53,733 nucleotides of DNA from an uncultured Verrucomicrobiota bacterium (GCA_913058185.1 CAJXQX010000020.1:1-53733), one strand, 5' to 3'. Shown: positions 37,534 to 47,454, numbered from the stretch's first letter. Program-made: numbers and translations. Notes: a model not told the origin generated them from the sequence alone.

Positions 37534-39648
37534 CTAGAATCCGAGAGCGGTGCCCGCTTGGTAAATGATCAGGCAGAGCAGCCAGGCGAAGCCGGTTTGA
37601 TAACCGACCTGAAAAAGAGGCCAACGCCATGAGTTGGTTTCGCGTTTTACGACGGCGAGCGTGCTCACACATTGCATGGCGAAAACATAGAAGATCATCA
37701 GGGTAAGGCAAACCAGCGGGGTAAAGAGTGGCCGACCATCGGGCCAGGTGGCGGTGCGCAGGGCCTGGAGCAGCGGCTCGGTGTCCGCGTCGTCTTCCTC
37801 CACGTTGAAGACCACACTGGTGGCACTCACAAAAACTTCGCGGGCGGCGAAGGAACTGATGAGACCGATACCAATTTCCCAATTAAAGCCGAGTGGTTTG
37901 ATGACCGGTTCGATCAGTTTGCCTGCTTGGCCAGCGTAACTTTGAGCGACCTGTTCAGCGGCGCTTGTAGCGTCGTCAGACTTTGGATACGTAGTCAGGG
38001 CCCACAATACGATCGAGATGGCGAGGATGATGGTGCCTGCCCGTTTTAGAAACAGGCCACCCCGTTGCATCATTTGCAGCGCGACGTCTTTCACTCCTGG
38101 GCGGCGATACGGCGGCAGCTCCATGATCATGAGCGGTGGTTCACCCTTAAGGAGGGTGCGCTTAAACAGCCACGCGAAGCCGAATGCCCCACCCGTGCCT
38201 AAGCCATACATGAGGATCATGAGACCAACCTTGGTGATCAACGGCACTTCGCCAGTCGGCAGTAACGCGGCAATCATGAGCAGATAGACCGGCAGACGGG
38301 CTGAGCAGCTCATGAAGGGGGCCACGAGGATGGTGACCAAACGATCCTTGGGGTCCTCGATGGTGCGCGTCGCCATGATGCCGGGGATGGCACAGGCGTA
38401 GGAGCTTAGGAGAGGGATGAACGATTTTCCGTTCAAACCCACGCGACTCATCAATCGATCCATGATGAAGGCAGCTCGGGCCATGTAGCCGGTGCTTTCC
38501 AGCAACCCGATGAAGAAAAACAGAATGAGAATCTGGGGGAGAAAGATGACCACGCCTCCTACTCCCGCGATGATTCCATCCGTGATCAGATCGCGCAGGT
38601 CTCCCGCGGGCATGGCACCTTTGACTCCGTCCGCCAGAGCCGTGGTGGCGGACTCGATTAACCCCATGGGATATTCGGCCAAGGTGAAGATACTCAGGAA
38701 GAGCGCCGTCATGATGCCGCCGAGGACAGCCCAGCCCCAGAAGCCATGGGTCACCACTGCATCGATTTTGTCGGAGGTGCTTTGATCGACGGTTTGATCG
38801 GAAGACTGCACGCAGTCCTGCACCAATTTCCCAATAGCGTCGTAGCGGGCTCCCACGAGGGTTCCAGACCAGTCGGTGTTCTCGTCGCTCCAGCGTTTTT
38901 TCCAGCTCTCCAGGATGGAGGAGGTGCGCGGGCTGAGAGGTTGTGATCCGGCGACCCTAAGTTGGTCTTGGTCGGTAAGGAGTAAAAGTGCCTCGGCTCG
39001 GGCGATGAGGGGGGGCCGTTGGTCGTTGTCCTGCAGGGAGGCCTGAATTTCGGCGACAGCTGACGAAATGGCGGCGGGAACGTCCCAACGGTGGTGGGGT
39101 AATGGCAGGTCCGTCCGGCTCATGGCGAGTTTCAGCTCGATGAGCCCCTTTCCTCGCGATGCTTCTGCCGCGATAACGGGGATCCCGAGTTCCTGCTCGA
39201 GTTGACCGGTGCGGACTTTGAGTCCGGCTTTGTCGGCCAAGTCCATCATATTGACGACTAGGATGACGGGGCGGCCGAGATCGAGAATTTGGTGAACGAG
39301 GTAGAGGTTTCGTTCGAGATTTGAACCATCTACGATGCACACGATGCGATCGGGCATCTCGGTGTCGTTGGTGCGGCGACCGAGGAGGACGTCACGGGTC
39401 ACGGCTTCGTCGGGAGATCGAGCGGCGAGGGAGTAGGCCCCCGGCAGATCAATCACGGTCATGGGCTGACCGTGTTGGGAGTAGGCGGTGCCGATCTTCC
39501 GCTCGACGGTTACACCGGGGTAATTTCCGACCTTCTGCTTTAGGCCCGTGAGCGCGTTAAAGAGGGTAGATTTTCCGCAATTGGGATTACCAACAAAAGC
39601 ATACACCGGATTTTTCTTCCCGGGGACGACATGAGACGGAAGGCTCAC
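37534..39648 (-). CDS. feoB: Ferrous iron transporter FeoB
   Basis: The 704-residue protein opens with a G domain: G1 GNPNCGKST, G2 PGVTVER, G3 DLPGAYSL, G4 NMMD. A helical guanine-nucleotide dissociation region follows and then the membrane core (from about residue 300) with the two Gate blocks GVGGVVIFLPQILILFFF and SYACAIPGIMATRTI. It moves Fe2+ into the cytoplasm. Its start overlaps the feoA stop by four bases (39645-39648), and the Cys-rich gene follows, giving feoA-feoA-feoB-Cys. The G1 Cys (NCGKST) is the usual FeoB form. Confidence 0.97.
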   Translation of the reverse strand: MSLPSHVVPGKKNPVYAFVGNPNCGKSTLFNALTGLKQKVGNYPGVTVERKIGTAYSQHGQPMTVIDLPGAYSLAARSPDEAVTRDVLLGRRTNDTEMPDRIVCIVDGSNLERNLYLVHQILDLGRPVILVVNMMDLADKAGLKVRTGQLEQELGIPVIAAEASRGKGLIELKLAMSRTDLPLPHHRWDVPAAISSAVAEIQASLQDNDQRPPLIARAEALLLLTDQDQLRVAGSQPLSPRTSSILESWKKRWSDENTDWSGTLVGARYDAIGKLVQDCVQSSDQTVDQSTSDKIDAVVTHGFWGWAVLGGIMTALFLSIFTLAEYPMGLIESATTALADGVKGAMPAGDLRDLITDGIIAGVGGVVIFLPQILILFFFIGLLESTGYMARAAFIMDRLMSRVGLNGKSFIPLLSSYACAIPGIMATRTIEDPKDRLVTILVAPFMSCSARLPVYLLMIAALLPTGEVPLITKVGLMILMYGLGTGGAFGFAWLFKRTLLKGEPPLMIMELPPYRRPGVKDVALQMMQRGGLFLKRAGTIILAISIVLWALTTYPKSDDATSAAEQVAQSYAGQAGKLIEPVIKPLGFNWEIGIGLISSFAAREVFVSATSVVFNVEEDDADTEPLLQALRTATWPDGRPLFTPLVCLTLMIFYVFAMQCVSTLAVVKRETNSWRWPLFQVGYQTGFAWLLCLIIYQAGTALGF

Positions 39649-39890
39649 GACGTTGGGATCGGCTCAACCATGATGTGGTCGGCTTCCGATTTGCGGAGGG
39701 TGAGATTGTAACCGCGCACCTTGATCTCGAGCGGGTCACCCATGGGAGCGGTGCGTAGGAGCTTCAGGGATGTTCCGGGTAGGAGCCCCATCTCGCGGAG
39801 GCGTAGAAACGCCGAGCCGGAGTGCGGGAATTCAACCAATTTGGCGGAGGAGCCGATCGGCAGGACCGACAATGCGATGGGTTCAGCCAT
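39645..39890 (-). CDS. feoA: FeoA domain protein (proximal copy)
   Basis: The 81-residue SH3-like FeoA protein ends in overlap with feoB. Typical blocks are LREMGLLPGTSLKLLRTAPMGDP and EIKVRGYNLTLRKSEADHIMV. FeoA is thought to assist FeoB on the cytoplasmic side. It is the second of two tandem feoA genes, 29 bases downstream of the other. Confidence 0.92.
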   Translation of the reverse strand: MAEPIALSVLPIGSSAKLVEFPHSGSAFLRLREMGLLPGTSLKLLRTAPMGDPLEIKVRGYNLTLRKSEADHIMVEPIPTS

Positions 39891-39919
39891 GGCAGGGTGT
39901 GAACGGGGGCTCGATGGCC

Positions 39920-40180
39920 TCAGGCGGAGACCGGTGGGTGGCTGGGGCGCACCATAATCTGGCGAGCCGCGTCGTGGCTGAGGGCGATGCGGGTGCCATT
40001 CACCTGGCAGATGATGGTGGATTTTCCGGAAACTTTTTTTACCGCGGTGGATTCACCAAAACCGAGCTCACGCACGCGCTGGCGGAAGGTGCCCTCTCCT
40101 TTGAGTTCAACGACCATACCCATGGCTCCAGCGTTTAGCTGGCAAAGCGGAAGGAGAGAATTGGGAATTGAATCTGGCAC
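39920..40180 (-). CDS. feoA: FeoA domain protein (distal copy)
   Basis: A second FeoA-type domain: LPLCQLNAGAMGMVVELKGEG, VRELGFGESTAVKKVSGKST and a final GTRIALSHDAARQIMV. Starting at GTG 40180 gives 86 residues and puts the start just below the promoter described at 40193-40221; the frame also opens back to a TTG at 40237, which would place the promoter inside the gene. Neither start has a clear ribosome site, so a near-leaderless message is possible. It is the first gene of the feo operon; the two FeoA copies are quite divergent. Confidence 0.75.
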   Translation of the reverse strand: MPDSIPNSLLPLCQLNAGAMGMVVELKGEGTFRQRVRELGFGESTAVKKVSGKSTIICQVNGTRIALSHDAARQIMVRPSHPPVSA

Positions 40181-40192
40181 GAGCGGAGGGAG

Positions 40193-40221
40193 ATTCGATT
40201 GAGACTCAGTTTCAATGTCAA
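40193..40221 (-). promoter_or_regulatory. Candidate iron-responsive feo promoter with 19-bp palindromic operator
   Basis: On the minus strand a perfect -35 box TTGACA (40221-40216) is followed after 17 bases by TCGAAT (40198-40193), four of six to the -10 consensus. A 19-base palindrome at 40198-40216 (plus strand ATTGAGACTCAGTTTCAAT) fills the spacer: arms ATTGAgACT and AGTtTCAAT match at all but one pair around a central C. That size and place fit a Fur- or DtxR-type operator blocking RNA polymerase. The regulator is inferred, not seen. Confidence 0.5.
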
Positions 40222-40245
40222 TGCCCTCTCGTCTCAACTGGACAC

Positions 40246-40275
40246 AAAAAAACGCTCCCTCTAAGGGATGCGTTT
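40246..40275 (-). terminator. Terminator after the Ala-rich repeat gene
   Basis: On the minus strand ACGC-A-TCCCT, loop TAG, AGGGA-GCGT forms a stem with one bulged A, followed by a run of seven T. It lies about 20 bases past the stop of the Ala-rich gene and ahead of the feo promoter, insulating the two. Confidence 0.8.
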
Positions 40276-40296
40276 TGGAAAATGGAGGAATAGCTC

Positions 40297-41425
40297 TTAA
40301 GAAGAAGGGCTAACCGTGATTACGTTACCGGGGACACTTACCACTACCGAACCTTGTAGGCCGTCGATGGCGGCTTTAATTAGTGCAAGTTCGACAGCAG
40401 ATAAGGAGCGATTTAGGTTATTGCCCAAAGCGACGTTAGGAAGGGTCAGATCGGTTAGGGCACCACCATTACTGGAGATTACCGCACCGATGCTGGTTCC
40501 GGTTCCGGCGCCTTGTGTAGCTACGATGGCTGGCTGTCCCGGGCCGGAAATGCTACCGTTCGTGACCGAGAAGGTCACGGTTCCGTAGGACAACTGGATG
40601 GTAAAAGAGGTGGTGGTGATAACATCTGTTTCTACTGTCTCTGTAACTGGATCTACCACTACTTCTCCCTGTGTTTCTACCACAGCAACAGCCGCTACTT
40701 CTGCTGTCACTATTGCCACTTCGGCAGCTACGGTTGAGGCGGCTTCGACTGCAACAGTGTTAGCGGTAACAGCATTGCCAGCGGCAGTAGCAACAATAGC
40801 ACCGGCAGTGGCTCCAGAAGAAGACCCTGTCGATGTGGCGGCGGTTACAGCGGCGACGGCCAAAACAATGGTCGGGTTAGTGGATGCGGTGACAGCGGCG
40901 ACAGCACCGGTCGATGATCCACTCGCAGAGGCTACGGCTACGGCTTGAACGACGGCTTGAACGTTGGCTACGCCGGAGGCGGCCGCGGTGGCGACTGCGC
41001 CAGAAGCTGAACCGGACGATGCGGATTGAGCGACAGCTGCGACGGATTCAGCAGTGGCTCCAGGCGCGGAAGCAGCAGCAGCCACAGCACCTGAAGAGGC
41101 ACCGGTAGATGCTGAAGTGGCGGCAGCTTCAACGGCAGCGGCGACGACAACTACTGCTTGAGTAGCGGCTTGTGAGACGGCTGCAACATCAGCGGTTGGG
41201 GTTTTGTGCGACGATGATCGACACGGCTTGTTGAACGGCTTGGGTATCATTAATAGATACACCGGCATTTGTTAGCGCTGCAATAATAGCGGCCGGACTA
41301 TCGCCTCAAGCTATCGCGTCGTTAAGAATAGTTTCTTGGGCTGGGGTTAATTCAGCACCGTAAACGGTGGTGCTGATGAGCAACCCGGATAATAAAACCG
41401 CGGTAAGTTTGCTGAGGAATTTCAT
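40297..41425 (-). pseudogene. Secreted Ala/Ser/Gly/Val-rich repeat protein with in-frame TGA and one frameshift
   Basis: The ATG at 41425 gives a signal peptide (MKFLSKLTAVLLSGLLISTT, then VYGAE). A TGA at 41306-41308 falls in the stretch read as NDAIA-stop-GDSPAAI, so CGA to TGA is the simplest reading. A shift of one extra base near 41195-41205 (a C4 run, after VAQNP) is needed to reach ADVAAVSQAATQ. About four ~31-residue units follow, each with a core like SASSGSASGAVA, then a non-repeated C-terminal domain (TSFTIQLSYGTVTFSVTNGS and AALIKAAIDGLQGSVVV). It looks like an exported fibre or surface protein; no known family is claimed. It is close upstream of the feo operon but has its own terminator. 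Confidence 0.7.
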
Positions 41426-41607
41426 AGTGATCAGGATTGGAAAATTGGAGAACTAACAGAAGTGGTTGAAGAGATAATTTGAGGTAAGCACATCTTTCGA
41501 AAGGGATTTGCAATAATATTTTTTGCAGTGCCAGAATGTAAAGAAGAGGAAAAGCAAATACCCAGCCATACAGGTGGCTAGATTACTTGTTTTGGCCCAG
41601 CTGGCGG
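41426..41607. other. 182-base spacer between the Ala-rich gene and atpC
   Basis: The sequence is AT-rich in its middle and probably holds the promoter of the Ala-rich gene. A short inverted pair AGCCA/TGGCT at 41562-41577 may end the atp transcript, but it lacks a T run. No credible gene is present. Confidence 0.35.
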
Positions 41608-42018
41608 TTATCGCCGCTTCTTTTTGATGAGCAGTTGGGCGACGGAGAAGCGAACTACGCTTTCTAGTCTTTCGATCTCAGCAGGGTCGATTTTGGAGTT
41701 CTTGGCGTCTTGTAGCTCGGCTTGGGCGCTTTGCATCGCCTCCTCGACCGCATTTTCGTCGATGGAGTTCTCTTCGATGGCGTGTTCGGCCAGCACGGAG
41801 ACCTTGTCGCCTTGCACTTGGACGAAGCCGTCGCCGATGACGAGAGTCTCGATAACGGAGCCTTTGGCTACTCGAAGTTCGCCGTCCGTGACTTGGGAAA
41901 GCAGCGGAAGGTGACCCGGCAGCACGCCAATTTCACCTTCGACGGTGGGAATCACCACGTTGTCGACGGTGTCCGAGTAGACCCGGGCTTCAGGAGTGAC
42001 GATTTCGAGAGTGAGCAT
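41608..42018 (-). CDS. atpC: ATP synthase epsilon subunit
   Basis: The 136 residues match the F1 epsilon subunit: an N-terminal beta sandwich (MLTLEIVTPEARVYSDTVDNVVIPT; EIGVLPGHLPLLSQV) and a C-terminal helical hairpin rich in Glu/Ala/Gln. It is the last gene of the operon and connects the central stalk. Immediately upstream lies a heptad array instead of an ordinary leader, and no purine-rich ribosome site precedes the ATG at 42018. Confidence 0.95.
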   Translation of the reverse strand: MLTLEIVTPEARVYSDTVDNVVIPTVEGEIGVLPGHLPLLSQVTDGELRVAKGSVIETLVIGDGFVQVQGDKVSVLAEHAIEENSIDENAVEEAMQSAQAELQDAKNSKIDPAEIERLESVVRFSVAQLLIKKKRR

Positions 42019-42021
42019 TTC

Positions 42022-42133
42022 AGTAGCGAGTAGTGGGTAGCGAGTAGTGGGTAGTGAGTAGTGAGTAGCGGGTAGGTGCTTAAAGCTTCAAGGTGTTGAG
42101 ATGCTCGCTACTCGCTACTCGATGGTCGCTACT
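42022..42133. repeat. Inverted heptad array between atpD and atpC
   Basis: Eight contiguous 7-base units of the form RGTAGYG fill 42022-42077 (for example AGTAGCG, AGTAGTG, GGTAGCG). A second arm at 42106-42133 has four units of CGCTACT type, the reverse complement. Between them lies an imperfect palindrome CTTAAAGCTTCAAG. In the atp transcript the arms can fold into a long stem with G-U pairs, leaving the atpC start just outside it. Confidence 0.8.
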
Positions 42134-42141
42134 TCAAACAA

Positions 42142-43590
<1,449 letters not shown>

Positions 43591-43599
43591 TTAAAAAGG

Positions 43600-44475
43600 T
43601 TAAGCGGCCTGTCCGGCTGCAATTTCGAGAATTTCCTGCGTGATGGCGGCCTGACGGGCTTTGTTGTATTCGAGGGTCAGGTCGTCGAGCAGGCTGTTGG
43701 CGTTGTCCTTGGCGGTCTTCATCGCGACCATACGGGCGCTGTGTTCAGAGGCCTTGGCGGACAAGGAAAGTTGGTAGAGGAAGCGGTTCACGTAGAACGG
43801 CAGCAACGCCTCGAGCACGGTTTGGGCGTCGGGCTCGAAGATCATCAGACGATCATCGACGGCCTTGCGGGGGGACTCATCGGCATTGTCGTCAGCAAGG
43901 TTGGCCACGAATTCGACCAAGTTGTTCAGCGGCAGAATTGGACGGTGCACGGACTCTTGGATGAGCGTGTTTTTAAACTGCGGATAGATGACCTCGATGG
44001 TGTCGATTTCGCCCTTGAGGAATTGATCCATCATGAAGTCGCCGACGACTTTGATTTCCTTGAAAGGCACTTTGTCGTGCACCCCAAAATTGGCGACAAC
44101 GTTGCGGCCGGAGCGGGCGAGGAATTGCGCGCCCTTTCTGCCGATGACGACAAACTTGGCGTCGTCTTTGATCGCGGCCGCCAGCTTGAACAGATTCGCG
44201 TTGAGTGGTCCGCAGAGACCCTTGTCGGTTGTGACTAACAGGATGCCGCGGGTCTTCACTTCGCGGGGCTGCAGAAACGGGTGCAGGGTGCCGTCGACCT
44301 TGGGGGCCAAGGCAGCGAGCATGTCGGACAAGAGTTCAGCGTAGGGGCGACCCGCGAGAGCGGAGGCCTGCGCCTTCTTCATCTTGGACGCAGCGACCAG
44401 CTCCATCGCCTTGGTGATTTGGCGAGTGTTTTTGACCGACTTGATGCGTCGGCGGATGTCGCGGGTGGAAGCCAT
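43600..44475 (-). CDS. atpG: ATP synthase gamma subunit
   Basis: The 291 residues have the conserved ends of the rotor shaft: MASTRDIRRRIKSVKNTRQITKAM and MKTAKDNANSLLDDLTLEYNKARQAAITQEI. It couples F0 rotation to catalytic turnover. Its leader carries a heptad array and no clear ribosome site. Confidence 0.97.
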   Translation of the reverse strand: MASTRDIRRRIKSVKNTRQITKAMELVAASKMKKAQASALAGRPYAELLSDMLAALAPKVDGTLHPFLQPREVKTRGILLVTTDKGLCGPLNANLFKLAAAIKDDAKFVVIGRKGAQFLARSGRNVVANFGVHDKVPFKEIKVVGDFMMDQFLKGEIDTIEVIYPQFKNTLIQESVHRPILPLNNLVEFVANLADDNADESPRKAVDDRLMIFEPDAQTVLEALLPFYVNRFLYQLSLSAKASEHSARMVAMKTAKDNANSLLDDLTLEYNKARQAAITQEILEIAAGQAA

Positions 44476-44479
44476 TTGG

Positions 44480-44555
44480 ATTTACGAGGTCAGATTTACG
44501 AATTCAGATTTAGTCAGCGGATTTGATTCAAATCGTAATTCGTAAATCGTAATTC
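44480..44555. repeat. Inverted heptad array between atpA and atpG
   Basis: One arm at 44480-44514 holds five 7-base units (ATTTACG, AGGTCAG, ATTTACG, AATTCAG, ATTTAGT). The other at 44534-44554 holds three (CGTAATT, CGTAAAT, CGTAATT). The arms are reverse complements over about 19 bases, with the minor palindrome GATTTGAATCAAATC near the turn. The whole 90-base spacer is this structure. Confidence 0.75.
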
Positions 44556-44565
44556 TAAAATTGAA

Positions 44566-46089
44566 TTAGCTTTGCGCGGAGGCCCACTCATCGCAGGCGG
44601 TCTTCAGCTCGGCTTCGATTTCGTCGGTGACTTTGGCAGTCTCGCGAATCTTCACGAGGAGGTCAGCCTTACGGGTCACGAGGAATTCGCGGAGGTTGGC
44701 GGCGGATGCGGTCACTTTCTCGGTGTCGATCGTCGCGTAATAGTCTTTCTGGAGGGCCCAGAGTGTGGCCACCTGTTCCTCGATCGGAATCGGGTTGAAG
44801 GCGGGTTGCTTGAAGAGCTCCACGATGCGGTTACCGCGATCGAGTTGAGCTTTGGTCTTGGCATCGAGGTCGGAACCGAACTGGGCGAAGGCTGCGAGCT
44901 CACGGAACTGGGCGAGCTCACCTTTGAGTTTACCACCGACTTGTTTGGTCGCCTTGATCTGAGCGGCCGAACCCACGCGGGAAACGGACAGTCCCACCGA
45001 AACGGCTGGTCGAATGCCTTGATTGAAGAGATCGGTCTCGAGGAAGATCTGACCGTCGGTGATCGAAATCACGTTGGTTGGAATGTAGGCCGATACGTCA
45101 CCCGCTTGAGTTTCGATGATTGGCAGAGCGGTCAACGAACCCTTGCCGTCGAGACGAGCGGAGCGCTCGAGCAGGCGGCTGTGCAGGTAGAAAACGTCTC
45201 CCGGATAAGCCTCACGACCGGAAGGACGCTTGAGGATGAGGGAGATTTGGCGGTACGCCACGGCGTGTTTGGAGAGATCATCATAAACGATGAGGGCATC
45301 CATGCCGTTTTCCATGAACCACTCGCCGATCGCTGCACCGGAGAACGGAGCGAGGTATTGATTGGCGGGATTGTCGGCCGCAGGAGCGGCGACGATCACG
45401 GTGTATTCGAGGGCGCCGGCTTCTTCCAAAGCAGCGAGCGTGCGCACGATGTTGGAGTTCTTTTGGCCGACCGCGACGTAGATGGAGTAAACCGGACGGA
45501 AGTCTTTGTTACCTGATTCCAAGCCGACCTTGTTGATCTTGGCTTGGTTGATGATCGTATCGATCGCGATGGTGGTCTTACCGGTGCCGCGGTCACCAAT
45601 GATGAGCTCACGTTGGCCACGACCGATTGGAATCATGGAGTCGATCGCCATGATGCCGGTGAGGAGTGGTTGGGAAACCGACTTACGGGCGATGATACCA
45701 GGAGCGATTCGCTCAACCGGGTAAGTTTCCTTTGAGTCGATCGGGCCTTTGCCGTCGACCGGATTACCGAGCGCGTCGAGGGTGCGACCGAGGAGCGCCT
45801 TGCCGACGGGAACGGATAACAGTCTGCCGGTGGTGAGGACTTCGTCACCCTCACGGAGCTCCGAGACATCACCGAGGACCACGCAACCGACTTCGTCTTC
45901 CTCAAGATTGAGGGCGATGCCGATCGTGCCGCCGGGAAATTGGACCATCTCGTTATACATGACGTCCGAGAGGCCGTCGATTTTGGCAACACCGTCAGCG
46001 ACGGTGCGGATGGTGCCGGTGTTCTTTTTGACCGCCTTATTGGAAAGGTTGGCGATCTGAGATTCGATTTGTTCGAGGACGGTGCTCAT
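44566..46089 (-). CDS. atpA: ATP synthase alpha subunit
   Basis: The 507-residue non-catalytic subunit carries the P-loop [15 protein letters not shown], the noncatalytic Gln region VAVGQKNSN and the alpha signature [18 protein letters not shown]-terminal [15 protein letters not shown] is the usual opener. It alternates with beta in the F1 hexamer. Confidence 0.98.
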   Translation of the reverse strand: MSTVLEQIESQIANLSNKAVKKNTGTIRTVADGVAKIDGLSDVMYNEMVQFPGGTIGIALNLEEDEVGCVVLGDVSELREGDEVLTTGRLLSVPVGKALLGRTLDALGNPVDGKGPIDSKETYPVERIAPGIIARKSVSQPLLTGIMAIDSMIPIGRGQRELIIGDRGTGKTTIAIDTIINQAKINKVGLESGNKDFRPVYSIYVAVGQKNSNIVRTLAALEEAGALEYTVIVAAPAADNPANQYLAPFSGAAIGEWFMENGMDALIVYDDLSKHAVAYRQISLILKRPSGREAYPGDVFYLHSRLLERSARLDGKGSLTALPIIETQAGDVSAYIPTNVISITDGQIFLETDLFNQGIRPAVSVGLSVSRVGSAAQIKATKQVGGKLKGELAQFRELAAFAQFGSDLDAKTKAQLDRGNRIVELFKQPAFNPIPIEEQVATLWALQKDYYATIDTEKVTASAANLREFLVTRKADLLVKIRETAKVTDEIEAELKTACDEWASAQS

Positions 46090-46143
46090 GGCGGTGTTGG
46101 TCGCGAGAGGGTTGAAGGAGGCGGTTAGTTAAAGGGAGAAAAC

Positions 46144-46542
46144 TCAGAGTGAGTTTGCGAGGGAGTCGAGTTGGCCGGCGACGGTTGATTCGTAGACGTC
46201 ATCGGCGATGCGCACGCGCAGACCAGCGATGAGCGAATCATTCTGACGGGCGATGGCGGCGATCGGACGGTGGTATTTTTGCGAGAGGGCTCCTGCAATG
46301 GAACCGAGAATCGTGTCGGAAATGCTGCCGGCGTGTTCTACCACGGCGTTGAATTTGGCCAACTCGATGCTGATGCGACGGTGGTAAGCCTTGAGCATTC
46401 CCATCGGTGAAGCGGGAGGATGCTTCTCGAGGTAGGCCAGCACTCCGGCGACTTTCTCGCCATCGACGGCGCCGTCAGCATCAAGGCTGAGGGCGGTGAG
46501 CTGTTTGACGAGCTGTTGGTCGGATTTAGTGAGAGTGGCCAC
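46144..46542 (-). CDS. atpH: ATP synthase delta subunit
   Basis: The 132-residue protein is shorter than the usual ~175-180 residues of delta but lies in the right place between atpF and atpA and keeps the C-terminal OSCP-like pattern (IAGLRVRIADDVYESTVAGQLDSL). The reduced N-terminal helical domain suggests a compact form, as in some other Verrucomicrobia and Bacteroidetes; I did not find a shift that would restore more. It links F1 to the peripheral stalk. Confidence 0.8.
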   Translation of the reverse strand: MATLTKSDQQLVKQLTALSLDADGAVDGEKVAGVLAYLEKHPPASPMGMLKAYHRRISIELAKFNAVVEHAGSISDTILGSIAGALSQKYHRPIAAIARQNDSLIAGLRVRIADDVYESTVAGQLDSLANSL

Positions 46543-46553
46543 TGTTATGAAAA

Positions 46554-46588
46554 AGCTGAAACGCTGAAAATTAGAAAACTGAAATCAG
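46554..46588. repeat. Weak period-7 sequence between atpH and atpF
   Basis: Five 7-base blocks can be laid out (AGCTGAA, ACGCTGA, AAATTAG, AAAACTG, AAATCAG), with CTGAA recurring. No clear inverted arm is present. Weaker than the other two atp spacers; included because it sits in an equivalent place. Confidence 0.35.
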
Positions 46589-46595
46589 GATGCAG

Positions 46596-47156
46596 TTAGG
46601 CGACGGTGAGTTGTTTGGCGGCCGCGTCGTTGTAGCGGGCGCGCTCTTCGTCGGTGAGTTCATTAGCGAGAACTTGGCGGGTGGTGTCGACCACAAGGCG
46701 GGCAATCTCACCGCGAGCTTCGGCGATCATCTTGCGATGCTCGAGCTCGGTGGAGTGCTGGGCCTTGGTGATGAGGTCCTGCGCTTTGACGGTGGCTTCC
46801 TGAGTTTGTTTTTCGAGGAAGGCTTTGGCGGAAATGCGAGCCTCGTCGATGAGCTTGGTGGCATCACCTTGGGCGACCTTGATGATGGCGGCGCTTTCTA
46901 CAGCGGCGGCATCGAGCTTCAACTTCATCTCTTCGGCGTGCTTGATGCCGGCGTCGATCTTGGCTTGGCGTTCTTCCATCGCGCCGGTGACCGGTTTGAT
47001 GAGTTTGAAGTAAACGACAGCGAAGAAGATCAGAAAACCGACCAGCTGGAAGAGGATGTAACGTCCTTCGATGCCGAAGTCACCCAGGCCGAATTTCTCC
47101 AGCGTGCTTTGGGCTACTTGAGCGTCGGCGGCGGCGAGGATGAGATTGGTCATCAT
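46596..47156 (-). CDS. atpF: ATP synthase b subunit
   Basis: The 186-residue peripheral-stalk subunit has one N-terminal membrane helix (YILFQLVGFLIFFAVVYF) and then a long Ala/Glu/Lys/Arg-rich coiled coil (EERQAKIDAGIKHAEEMKLK onward). A single b gene implies a homodimer stalk. Confidence 0.95.
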   Translation of the reverse strand: MMTNLILAAADAQVAQSTLEKFGLGDFGIEGRYILFQLVGFLIFFAVVYFKLIKPVTGAMEERQAKIDAGIKHAEEMKLKLDAAAVESAAIIKVAQGDATKLIDEARISAKAFLEKQTQEATVKAQDLITKAQHSTELEHRKMIAEARGEIARLVVDTTRQVLANELTDEERARYNDAAAKQLTVA

Positions 47157-47241
47157 AACGAAAGGAAGTTGAAGAAACTTAAAAGAGGGGGAGCCACGCC
47201 GATCGATCTAGGAACGATCGGCGGAGCAAAGTAAAAACTGC

Positions 47242-47454
<213 letters not shown>

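Noticed and set aside
11822-41308. In-frame TGA codons as selenocysteine sites
   Set aside because: None lies at a catalytic Cys position, no SECIS-like hairpin follows, and TAG and TAA occur in the same way in the same genes.
42022-42133. Heptad arrays as a CRISPR array
   Set aside because: The units are 7 bases with no spacers, and no cas genes are present.
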